64,000 nucleotides of DNA from Romanomermis culicivorax (lineage: Eukaryota; Nematoda; Enoplea; Mermithida; Mermithidae): contig CAWUHX010000208.1 in NCBI GenBank assembly GCA_963922205.1, forward strand, positions 496,001 to 560,000, given 5' to 3'. Shown piece by piece: positions 46,414 through 58,000 of this stretch. Within the stretch, counting starts at the first letter, position 1. The number at the start of each line of letters is the position of its first letter. The notes under the pieces are model-generated. The model ran no database searches. It saw only the letters and a list, made by a program, of their open reading frames with translations, and was not told the DNA's origin. The position numbers and the translations under genes were made by a program.

Positions 46414-47535
46414 TAGGGATGCAATGGGTACCCGAACCCGAATATCGAGTACCTGAGCTATTTTCAGCTACCTGAACCGAACCCGAATAAAACGCTTCTC
46501 AGATATCCGAACCCAAATAGTTTTGAAACTTTTTCCGGGTTTTCGGGTTTATAGGAGACTTAAGAGCACCTATATTCTGGAAAATCAATTCATCAACAAC
46601 AATATTTACTTATCAATATTTGTAATTGCATTTTATCAAACTAATTTTTACAAATAATAATTTTTCAGCAGTTTCACCCTTCATTCTGTTTTGACTTGGT
46701 TCATAAATTAGACATGCATGGCTATACAATCTTTCTGACAGCAATGATGCCGATGGTGATGCCAACAACATGCACCAAAATTGGAAAGTTTTTTTTATTT
46801 GATGGCCACCAATCCAAAGGGTGTTCATGAATCCTAAGTGGTTTCTTCTTTTCGTAATTCTCAATTTCCTGAAAGAGCTATATTGAAGCATATATGATTG
46901 AGGAAGCATGTTCAAGATTACCATATTAAGCATAAGTGTATTGGCTTGTTGAGTATTTTCTTCTTAACTGCTATCTGATTCATGAGCAATGCCTTCCATA
47001 CTCAAGCCTGCGGAAGTTGTAGATGGTTTTGTTTTGTTTCATTTCTTCATTGGCTGAGGTTCTGTATCTATTCCACTTTGTTCAACGTATTTTTCAATGA
47101 GACTGGTCACCAGTCTGACCATTGAATTTTTGGAAAAAAATCTATTCTTGTAACATTGATCAAGGTATGTTGTGATGTGACAATGTGTATTCTGAAATGT
47201 CGTTGCACCTTTAAACTTGTGCTCAGCTTTCTACTGAAATTTTTTCTTACTCATTCTGTTCTACATTCCCAAATCGTTTCTCCATATCTTCAAAAATCAT
47301 GTCAAGAAAAGTACCGATACTTTATTATATATGAGAAACATTGACACTGTGAACATAACCCATGTATAAGTATGCATACTGCAATGCAGTAATACTAGAA
47401 AAAAGCTAACCTATGTTTATTGAATTACCGGAAACTGAGTAATTTTAGGATCAATACCTGAACCCGAACCCGAATAAATCAAATAGGACTACCTGTACCC
47501 GAACAAATTGAAATTCACTACCCATTGCATAATTA
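46414..47535 (-). mobile_element. hAT-like element, 1.1 kb, with transposase remnant
   Basis: Ends TAGGGATGCAATGGGTA and TACCCATTGCATAATTA are inverted repeats. Flanks CTAAATAG (46406-46413) and CAAAATAG (47536-47543) match 7 of 8. CCGAACCCGAAT-type subterminal repeats occur at both ends. The minus strand at about 46640-46790 encodes the hAT C-terminal region. Confidence 0.82.
46640..46790 (-). pseudogene. hAT C-terminal dimerisation fragment
   Basis: Encodes SERLYSHACLIYEPSQNRMK then GETAEKLLFVK, the conserved C-terminal end of hAT transposases. The rest of the protein is absent. Confidence 0.8.
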
Positions 47536-47930
47536 CAAAATAGTAGCTAGAGTTGGGACGAATCCAGTTTTATGTAGTTTCCAAATCCGAATGCAGCAAA
47601 TTAGTAAGTACTGAATCCAAATCCGATTTAGGATTTGGGCCAATCTGAATCCTACATTAATTTTTTGCCAAATCAAATGCGCACTATTTATTAACGACAT
47701 TTTGTGTAGGTTAATGTAATTATTTTACTTTAGCATATTTATTTTATAGAAGCAGGGTTTCTCTGCTCCGAGCAGACTATGAAGTGTTGGAGCAGAAATT
47801 TTTTGATGTTTTCCTGTGCAGAGGCAGTATAATATAGGTATTATTTCTTTGTGTGATTCCTGTGTTGTGATGCCTGGTTTGAATTAGTGATCATACGGGG
47901 TCTCTGTCCCCTAAAGAAATAACAAGGAAC

Positions 47931-48302
47931 CATACATGTAACATAGCTATCGAGGTCTGAGGGGTTCGATTTTTTGGGGCCGGGCATCAGTAATTCCCAA
48001 AATTTTTGGAGGAAGGATGTCTAAAGGGAAAAAATCGATTTTTTTCAGGAAAAAAACACCGAAAAAATGTATTCATGGCACGAAGTGCCGAGAAAATTCA
48101 CATTTTCGATCATTTTTTGTTCAAAAATTGACATTTTTAATCAAAAAATTGACATTTTTATGGCTATCCGTTGGGCAGTTGCCGAATAAGGTCGACGATT
48201 TCTGGGGGGTTCCATAAGATCGACGGGGGGGGGGGGGGTTCCCATAGGGTCGACGATTTCTGGGGGGGGGTTCCCATAGCACTCCCCCCAATTACGTGTA
48301 TG
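47931..48302 (+). mobile_element. CATACATGTAAC-type MITE with perfect duplication
   Basis: A 372-bp element from CATACATGTAACATAGC to CCAATTACGTGTATG, flanked by identical CAAGGAAC (47923-47930 and 48303-48310). Same family as 38197 and 39922. It carries GGCACGAAGTGCCGAGAAAA. Confidence 0.9.
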
Positions 48303-48558
48303 CAAGGAACCCCGGATTTTCGTCCCCATCCCCGATCTAAAAAGTGGTTGGGGATCGAGGAATTTTTATATGGTTTTTTTATACGTCTTCGGCTAAAGTG
48401 ATTCTCGTCCTTAACTGTGGATGAGATATAGGGGTCAGACCTTGGATAGAATGAATGGAGTTCTAGTAATGTTAATTGTGGTGCCCTGTTTGGCAGGACT
48501 ATTCTCCATTTGTCCTAAACTGAGAGTGAGATATAGGGGGCCAGACCTTGGATGGGAT

Positions 48559-48770
48559 CATACACGTAATTGTGGGAGAAGTGCTATGGGAACCCCCCCC
48601 CCCCCTAGAAATCGTCGACCATAGGGCTAGCCATTGGGCGACCGCCCCCCTCCCCGCATATGATTTTCCAATCCAATGGCTAGCTATAGGGTAGCCATAG
48701 GAACCCCTATATTTTTGGTCGGAAAAATACTGAAAGATGTTAATTTTTTGATGAAAAAATGGCATTTTAA
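48559..48770 (-). mobile_element. CATACACGTAAT-type MITE, inverted partial copy
   Basis: Starts with the reverse complement of the right end of 47931-48302 (CATACACGTAATTG, GTGCTATGGGAACCCC), includes GGGCTAGCCATTGGGCGACC, and fades at about 48770. Confidence 0.75.
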
Positions 48771-49320
48771 AATTTTTTATTTATAAATTTTAAAATTATA
48801 AATTTTTTCATTAAAAATTTTTTTAATTTTCAAATTTTTTATTTTATAATTTTCTGATTTAAATTTCCAAACTTTTCCAATTTTGAATTTTAGTTTTTTT
48901 CAATTATAAATTTGGAAACTTTTTAACTTTTAATTTTAAAATTTTTCAATTCTCAATTTTAAATTTTGAATTTTTCAGATTTTAAATCTTTTTTTAATTT
49001 TAAATTTTTTCTGATACTAAAATTTTTCAAGTTTAAATTTCATAATTTCAAACTTTAACTTCAAATCTTTTTTTCCAATCCAAAATTTTTCCAATCCAAA
49101 AGATCCAAAATTTTTTAAATTTGTTCATTTCAAACTTTAAATCTGTTCATTTTAAATTTTAAAAATTTTAAATTTCAAATTCTAAGATTTTCCAATTATC
49201 AATTGTAAAATTTTTCAATTTGTAATTTTAAAGTGTTCTAATTTTAAATTTAAAAACTTTTTTCAGTTAATGAACATTTTGTACATGCAACGCGTGCATC
49301 ATTGTGTGGACACTCGCGAA
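48771..49320. other. A/T-rich low-complexity stretch, no gene
   Basis: Repeats of TTTTAAATTT/AATTTTTTC without a clear period. Nothing coding is seen. Confidence 0.6.
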
Positions 49321-49357
49321 CGTAATGAAAATTCACTCACATGTTTGGTTTGTATAG

Positions 49358-49583
49358 CATACCTGTACTTGAAGGGACCCCCCCCCCCAAATTAACAAAC
49401 CATATACACAACATCACCCACCCCCCCCCCCCACCCGGTTTGGAAAAAAAATTAAAAAAATTTGCAAAAAAGTGTATTTTTTGGCCTTTTTTGGGAAAAA
49501 TTTCGACTTTTTCCGACCCCCCTACCCCCAAATCTTGGATTTAAACCCCCCCCCTCCAACTGTTCGGAGGTCTTACAAGTATG
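49358..49583 (+). mobile_element. CATACCTGTA-type MITE, copy 1
   Basis: A 226-bp element with ends CATACCTGTACTTG and CTTACAAGTATG, flanked by identical TTGTATAG (49350-49357 and 49584-49591). Contains long C tracts and TTTTTTGGGAAAAATTTCGA. Confidence 0.92.
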
Positions 49584-49683
49584 TTGTATAGTTATTTGTA
49601 ACTTAAACCTCCAGATATGTAAGCACGTTTCAAAATTTGGCTCACAACTTTCAATATTCACACATTTACTGTACAACGGGAAA

Positions 49684-49832
49684 ACTCGAGTCCATTTAGC
49701 CGTTTTGTTTGTTTTTGACTAGATGAACTCGAGTCCATCAGGCCATTTTGTGGGTTTTGGCCAGATGGACTCGAGTCCATTTGGCCATCTTGTTGGGTTT
49801 TGGCTAGATGAACTCGAGTCCAACTAGCCACT
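49684..49832. repeat. 46-bp minisatellite with a palindromic core
   Basis: Three to four copies of AGATGGACTCGAGTCCATTT, GGCCATTTTGTTGGGTTTTGG. Each holds the perfect palindrome TGGACTCGAGTCCA or a one-base variant. Confidence 0.88.
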
Positions 49833-49838
49833 GCCACG

Positions 49839-51690
49839 GTCATGGGTATAAAGACAACTATTTTCTATCAGGCGCGGCCGTTAGCATATCTACTTCTACT
49901 TACTAATTAATACTCAACAGTTTCTATCAAACAACTTATAGCTCGTTACATTTTATAATCGTTAAAAGTCAATTATGTCGCGGAAAATAGAGACTTTCAT
50001 CAATTCTCAATTTTTCTCTCGATGCTTGAAATTTTTTAAACGTTTGCAACGATGCAACCTGAACTTTGGCGTTTATTGAAAATGGAAATTGAAGACATCA
50101 TTCTAGACTGCGATTTTAAAACTTCTTTCCACGTATATCTGTTGCAGAGATTTATTTTCCAGCGTTTTCGAATATAAAAACCCAAAAAATTTTCTGGCAC
50201 TTCGCGTCGGAATGGGTGACAAATTACACTTCATCAGTCTGATTTTAATTTATTTCTCAACGTTTTGAAGGTTCATTTTCCAGCGTTCCAGAAAGTGTAA
50301 ATCCAAAAACCAAAACTAAATAAAATTAGATGATCCTAATCCGAACAACCACAGAAATGTTGATAGCGGATAAATTCATGAGAACTCTATCGTTAACATG
50401 CATTACGCACTCCAGTAGAACACCAATATATTCTTCATGCGCTCCATTTGACTAAAATAACCAGAATTTGCTCAATTTTTTTCTTCATTTTTGAAGGTTT
50501 CTGACTCCAAATACAACAAAATGCTCCTGAAATGCATAAAAAGCATCCGTAGCCACATTATAAACGTTTTTGAAAATGTGGAAAATTTTTAGAAAATGGG
50601 GCAAAAAATTTTGGGTCCGGTTCACCGTTTTTTTTTTTTCCTCGAAGATTTTTTCCACATGAGAACCGGACCCAAAATTTTTTCCTCATTTTCCAAAAAT
50701 TTTCCACATTTTTAAAAACGCTTAGAATTTGGCTACGGATGCTTTTTTATGCATTTTAGGAGCATACCCAAGCATTTTGTTGTATTTGTAGTCAGAAACC
50801 TGCAAAAATGAGGAAAAAATTGAGAAAATTCTGGTTATGTTAGTCAAAATGAGCTCATGAAGAATATATTGGTGTTCTATAGGAGCGAGTAGATAAAGCA
50901 AGTTAATGATAGAGTTCTCATGAATTTATCTGCTATCAACATTTCTGTGATTCCGATTAGAATCATCGAATTTTATTTAGTTCTAGATCCGGCGCGGAGC
51001 GCCGGAAAATTTTTTGGTTTTCACTTTCTAAAACGCTAAAAAATGAACCTTCATAACGTTGGGAAATAATTTTAAATCAGACTGATCATACCTGTACTTG
51101 GGGGGGTTGGGGGGGGAGCCCCCCCCCCCCAACTTGGCCAACCCAGTACCCAAAATGATTTCCCCCCCCCCCCCCAGTTGGGTGGGAAAAAATTAAAAAA
51201 ATTTGTCAAAAAGTGTATGTTTTTTGCCCTTTTTTGGGAAAAATTTCGACTTTTTCCTACCCCCCCCCCCCCAAATGGTCGGAGGTCTTACAGGTATGAG
51301 ACTGATGGAGTGTAATTTGCTTCTCATTCCGGCGCGAAGCGCCGGAAAAATTTTCGGGTTTTTGTATTCTAAAACGCTGAAAAAAAACTCTCCAACAGAC
51401 AATTCGTGAACAAATGTTTTAAAATCGCGGTCTAGAGTAATGTCTTTAACTTCCACCTTCAATAGACGCATAAGTTCAGATTTCAAACGTTTAAAAAATG
51501 CCAATCATCGAGAGAAAAAATTGAGAGACTTGATGAAAAATCTCTATTTTCGGCGACATAATTGACTGTAGATTAGAAAATGAAACGAGCTAACTTGATT
51601 GATAGAAACTGTTGAGCATTAATTAGTAAGTCGAAGTAGATATGCTAACGGCCGCGCCTGATAGAACATAGTTATAATTATACCCATGAC
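49839..51690. mobile_element. foldback element, 1.85-kb palindrome
   Basis: GTCATGGGTA at 49839 pairs with TACCCATGAC at 51681. The arms remain complementary inward (for example GGCGCGGCCGTTAGCATATC at 49872 with its complement near 51637; GACTCCAAATACAACAAAAT at 50508 with its complement near 50790) to a T-rich centre near 50635. Arms are about 80-85% alike. The right arm carries an extra 212-bp MITE (51087-51298). No coding sequence is seen; it may be a large MITE/foldback transposon. Confidence 0.85.
51087..51298 (+). mobile_element. CATACCTGTA-type MITE, copy 2, inside the palindrome
   Basis: A 212-bp element with ends CATACCTGTACTTG and CTTACAGGTATG, flanked by identical AGACTGAT (51079-51086 and 51299-51306). 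The left arm of the palindrome at about 50235-50250 has a single uninterrupted AGACTGAT (complement), i.e. the empty site. Confidence 0.94.
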
Positions 51691-52048
51691 CGGCGCCAAG
51701 CGCCGGAAGATTTTGAGATTTAGACCTTTTAAAGTCCACCAAAACGCATCTTTTCGGTTTAGAGTTCCCCAAAATTTTTTCCACAATGAGAACCATACCC
51801 AAAATTTTTTTCCTCATTTCGAAATTTTTTTCCTCAAAAGACCCCATTTGAGGAAAAAAAACGGTGTGCGCGGCGCCGAAATCTTATCGGATCAGACGAC
51901 AGTAATCATGATAATTGATCGATTTATTTGAATGACGGTTAAAACTTGCTCATCATTCAAATGACTAGAGCAAAAAGATACTATCGCGACTCCATAACTC
52001 GATGCTCAAGCGTATAGTGCAGGATATAATTTCATCTTCTCGCGATAT

Positions 52049-55000
52049 TCACTTAAAAGTAGAATATGAAGGCGAATTACGTCTAATCAGAAATTCTACA
52101 TCATCAAGCGTATGATATTTCGTTTCCGGTAAAAAAATATAAAACAATACTAAACCGACGGTTGATAAGCCGGCGTAAAGTAAAAAAGCACCTTTAATCA
52201 CAAAAAACTCGTTTACTGTAGAGAAATGAAAAAAATTCCAAAATACCTACCTTGCCTGCTCAGCGCTTGAGTCAAGGTCAAAAATGTCAACGAAACCAAC
52301 AAATTCGCCGTCCAATTTACTGTAGTCGTAATAGAAGTTCCTAAACTTCGAGATTTGTTGTCGAAAATTTCCCTTTAAAAAAAAGATGAAAAAAAAACAA
52401 CTAAATTATGCAATTTTTGGCAAAAATTTTACGCGCAAATCGTCCAAGGTAGAGGTCCGAAGCCTGGAAAGAAGCGAAAATTTGCAAATTTCTAGCAAGA
52501 ATAGTCGTTTTTTGGACGTTTACCAGCTGCGAAACTGCATAAATAAAGAGCCAAAGCCGTTATGGACAGCCAGGCTAAATTCGATGGGCAAAAATTTCGA
52601 TAAAAATGCAAGTTTGGTGCGTCCCCATTGTGGCTACAGTAAACTGGAAAACTCATAACATTGCGAAATTTGTTTCAGAGAAAAAAGGGCCATTTGTCAG
52701 CTGAACCTGTTTTTATGATGATACATATCTTACGGTATGATCGCATTACGTGTGTAATGGTTTTCACACACTGGATGGTGGCTTCTCTACCACCGACTGC
52801 ACAGCCCTGGATCGCCTGTTGCGACTGCAGCAGTGTGTCACATGCCGATCAATTTTGCCAAACATCACATGATTCATATCATAATTCTACTTTATGTTTT
52901 TCGCCACTTTCTGTTTTACAGTCACTTACTCATATTTTTGCGTTTCATTAATTATATTTTTACATGCATTTTGTGTGTACTTTTTGTGTTTCGTTTTTGT
53001 TTCTTTTTGTTCCTTCATTTCCCTTGCGTTTTGCTATTTTTCTGTTGCGCAAGTAGACTATGGTATGTAACCTGTTAGTTAGAATTTCCGCCAATGATAA
53101 GCTCTGAGAGCTCATGGCGCCATAATTGGAGCTTAATGTGCACCTCTTATCAGTAAAAACTAGCAACATTTCGCAACGCCAAACGACTAGTTTGGAGATT
53201 CCCTATAAATGATGTTCATATGTTTAGCATGGAGAGTGAAACTCGCCCCAATGCTTAACATATTCGAACTGGAAAATGTCTATGTGACCATAGGCATCTT
53301 CTGCAGCGATTTCTGCTGTAGAAGTTAGCTTGGGTGTAGTTAGCTCCACCCAAGGCATACTGTAGGTCTACGGGGCCCTTTAAATGGGCCTGTTCCATTA
53401 GTTTGGTACTCATTTTTGGGCCTTAATTGTTTTTCTTTGTGTTTAGATTGCATCATTGCATCTGCCGATTTATATTTTATCAATTTGCATATATATATAA
53501 TGCATCCCCCGCTGATATTTAAATAAATTTGCATATTACTTGGTGCCCTCTGCTGCATCACATTACCATATCCCCTGCATAGGAGTTACCCATTGCCCTT
53601 CACTTAAGAATCACCCGTCACTCCATCCGTGGAACGCTTGCGTTGCTTGCTGACCCACTTACAGTACACACCCAGTGCCAAACCCGAATGGGATGGCCGT
53701 TACCCATTGCCTTCATCCCCAGATCCATGAACCCTTGACCTCATTGCCCCAGTGCCGAATGGTAGCTGAGAAAAGGACTAGGTAAGTCTTATCAGGGGAT
53801 TATTGTTGTTGAGGGTATATTTGTGGGAACCCTCCCCTAAGCCAGTTTCCCTTTGAGAGTTCCCTCAGTTAAAACAGCCCTTGAGGGCTGTTTTAACTTT
53901 GGGTTAGGGCCAAAAAGGGGATTTAGGTTTACAATTGGGTAACCTACAGTAAGCCATCCCACGAATAGCATTGTCCTTCATTATCATTGAATGGGACTAG
54001 GGATTGCACCCCTGACCTGGCAGCATTGTCCATTACTCTGCAGCAGAACCCAAGGACAGTACCGAGGTACACTATAGGTTTTCCTGTAGTCAGTACCAGC
54101 TGGGTTAGGTTCCCGAAGTAGATACATAAGCAAGCCACCTAACAGGGTCACAGTGACACGACCATATTTTCTATGAATATTACCCATCAATGTGATTGTC
54201 CAGTTTTTGTTTAATGTGACATGGCTCCAAATTCTACTTAATGTGACAAGTGCCACAACCATTAGCATAATTATCGGGTTAGCGCCACCAAACTCGTATT
54301 TCGATCTTATTTGGGACTCGTATTATGATGCTACTAAGTGGGATTGGCCCTAACCATACATGCACATAGGGGGTAGGGGTAAACTCCCTTACCTGAGACC
54401 CTGGCCACCCTCCTGGCCCAGAAAATTATCAAACACCCCCTGAAATTTTTTCAATAGGACTTTTTTGATGGTTTTTGTGCACATTTTGTATGAGAAATAA
54501 GCTTTCTGAACTTGTTTTGGTTTTTTGCTCACCCACCCCCTACATCTCAGGATAAAAAGTTCAAGGACCCTCCCCCCTGGAACATTCTTGCCCTGCATGT
54601 CTGGCCCTAACCCTTTCTACTCCATTGTGGATTTACCCCTTCAGTCTTCAATCCGGTTTCTCCCTCTAGGAACTCCCCATCGGAATTAAGGCTCCAGCTC
54701 TCCGCAAGGCCCTTTCTAGCACTAGGATTTCTGACATTTCCTCTTCAACTCTCATTCATCATCCACGAGCAATTACTCTGTGATGTTCAAGGTGGAGGTT
54801 AATTAGTAGCATTTCCTACCTACAGTACCTTAGCGCCTACCACTCGTGTAGCACCTTCTAGCCCCCACTCTTGGGGCACGGCTACTTCTCTTACCTCGTC
54901 TCTCACACCACCTCACCTAATGTTATACAGTATAATAAAATTATATGATGAGCAGGTACATTTCATGCACTACATTTTCCTGGAAAGTTCTAGAACCTTC

Positions 55001-58000
55001 CACAATATTCTATCGCATTCTTCAATAAACTAGAACATTCCCTGATTTTCCGTGATAGTATATAAGCCATGTTGTTTTGCATATTCATTCATTTTGCTTG
55101 TTGTATCATTCAATAAATCAATATTGTATGTTGTGTTAATTAGCCCTATTAAACTTAGCCATTTAGCAGCTATTATTCCAGTTGCATATTCACCAATTAT
55201 TCCATCACTAATCTATTTTCTACATGGTTCAATTCAAGAAACAATGTATAGATAAGTTGTAACATTATAAAATGAGTTTCAAAAAAAAAATTTTTTTCAG
55301 CCTAGTAATTTTTGTACAAAAGTTGTAACATTACAAAATGAGTTTCAAAAAAAACTTTATTCGAGTTTTTTTATTATAGAAAACTTGTAACATTTACTCA
55401 ATTTATAAGAAAAAACTCATTTCAAGCCTTTAAGCTGTTTTTACTGGGGTAAGTTGCAACATTAGAGAATCAGTTTCAAAAAAATGGTATATTAACTGAA
55501 GCTCTTTTCGTAGAAAACTTGTAACATTACACAATTTGTATCAGAAAAAAAACTCTTTTTGAGCTTTAACTAACCTCGCAAAACTACAAAATTTGCTTCC
55601 AAAAAAACTCACTTTAAGCTTATGTTGTTTTATAAATAAGTTGTAATATTACAAAATATGTTTCAGAAAAAAATTAACTTTTGGCTTGACTTATTTTTAT
55701 AGAAAACTTGTAACATTACATAATTTGTGTCAGAAAAAACTTTTTTCCAGCTTAAGTTGTTCCTATAGATAAGTTGTAACATTACAAAATCAGTTTCGAC
55801 AAAAATCTCTTGTCGGACTTTGATTAGCCTTGCAACATGACAAAATTCGCTTCGGAAAAAACTCACTTTGAGCTTACGTTGTTTTTATAAATAAGTTGTA
55901 ATATTACAAAATATGTTTAAAAAAAAAGTCAACTTTGGGCTTGATTTATTTTTACAGAAAATTTGTAACATTACATAATTTGTGTCAGAAAAAACTTTTT
56001 TCCAGCTTAAGTTCATCCTTAACATTACAAAATCTGTTTCAACAAAAATCTCCTTTCAAACTTCAACTATTTCTATGGTAGGCTCGCAACATGACAAAAT
56101 TCATCTCAGAAAAAAATGAGCTTATGCTGTTTTTATAAATAAGTTGTAATATTGCAAAATATGTTTCAGAAAAAAGTTAACTTTGGGCTCGATTTATTTT
56201 TATAGAAAACTTGTAACATTACATAATTTGTTCCGAAAAATTTCCATTTGAGCTAAAGCTGTTACCCTAACATTACAAAATTCTTTTCAGAATAATCTGT
56301 TTTAGGGCTTCATCTGGCTCCAACCAAGAAGTTCAACAAATGATTGTTCATTAGAAAGCCAAGAAAAATGTGGCAGGTCAACATCATCGAGGATCCAAGA
56401 AACAGCAAAAACTGGACAAATTTCAGTCCTTGCCTGGCTGCGAGGAAGACCATCCACACAGTGAATGCAAATTTGGCGACATTGCTTCGGTGCACCAAGC
56501 TAAAGATCCATGCAAAAAGAAATTTCATGGAAAAGCATCAAGTTCATGAAATCTTGTGCAGGAAGCTTGTCAACAGTTGTTCTACGAGGTCTGACAACAG
56601 ACCAAAGCTCATGCGTTTAGTCAATGGCTTATCAATGGAGTTACTTGAGGACTGTGGTGCTACATGCTCACTCGGTGGCCTAACCGGCTGTTGGGCACCC
56701 TGTTAATGGCAAGTTGCATCGGGAAATATGCCATGCAAATTGACAAATTTGATGACCAGTAGTGCAGACATTTGCATAGAAATGGAGAGCCGCAGAAAGA
56801 CCAAAAGTGATAGTGAAAATCATTCCTTCACTATTATTCGTTTTTTATTATACTCTTGAAAAATTATAGCTGGCATCCAGTAAAAATATTCCCAGCAATT
56901 TCGTCTTATATTTGCATAATTTTATTAGTGGTCATTCCACTTTCTTTTTATTATTCATTGGTGTTTATTGCTCTACATATTATTTATTATTTAGATCCGA
57001 CCGACCAACCGGAGTGAGGGGCCAAAGGCCCAGGCGCCAGCTTGCTGACTGCAAGCTCTGGAAGACCCACCAGGGGATCCATAAAGTAAGTTTATCCCTG
57101 AGGAGATTCCTTGTCTCAATTAGGAGACTATGAGGGTCCTTGTGGGGCCCCGTATTCAATGAAAGTTTATCTTTGTTGTTGTCAGGTCTGGGGAACTGGA
57201 CTGTTGCTCTATCACCGAGGTTAGCCAAGGGATTAGTTCTAACAGGTCAGTTCAGACCAGAAGCCTCTATCTTTTCTTAAACCCTTAAGGAAACACCTGC
57301 ACTACACAGCTACAATACCCTTGGACACCCAAAGCTAGCAAGAACTCGATGCTCAATGCGAGTGTATGAGGACTCAGAAATTCCAATCATTCATTTATTT
57401 ATTGTACTATTCAGCATATCGATATTGTATGTTGTGTTAGTTAGCCTTATTAAACTTAGCTATTTAATAAAATTTCTTTCAGAAAAAAGCTAACTTGAGC
57501 TATCTATTTTTTATAGTGAACCTGTAACATTACAAAATTTGTATCAAAAAAAACTTTTGTTGAGTGAGCTTAAGCTGTTTTTATACACGAGTTGTAACAT
57601 TACAAAATCTGTTTCAGAAAAAAACTCACCCGAACTATTCTGGGATACAGAAATGCATCGACCGAATAACAATGATCCATTGATTCCACGATTGCAAAAT
57701 CCACACAGTACGTCATAGGTACATGATACGCAGCTTGTAAATATTTTAAATATGAAATTTTCTATATCCATCATTTAATCCAATTTAAATTTACCCACTA
57801 TAATTGGAACAAGCATCTTGATTGTTGAAATTTTCATCTTGGCTAATTATTGCGCTTCGATCGGACTCGTATTCGATCAAGAAAAATGACAACGAAAGCA
57901 ATAATAACGTTAATATAACGCCTTAAAAATCCAATATTAATTTGAACAAAACAGATTAATTACAACATGCGTAACCTCACCTGATATGCTAGACAAGAGC

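Noticed and set aside
46215..47660. CTGGATTCGTCCCA fragments at 46255 and 47548 as ends of one element enclosing 46414-47535
   Set aside because: The two ends face the wrong way (a right end on the left and a left end on the right), so they are more likely fragments of two copies.
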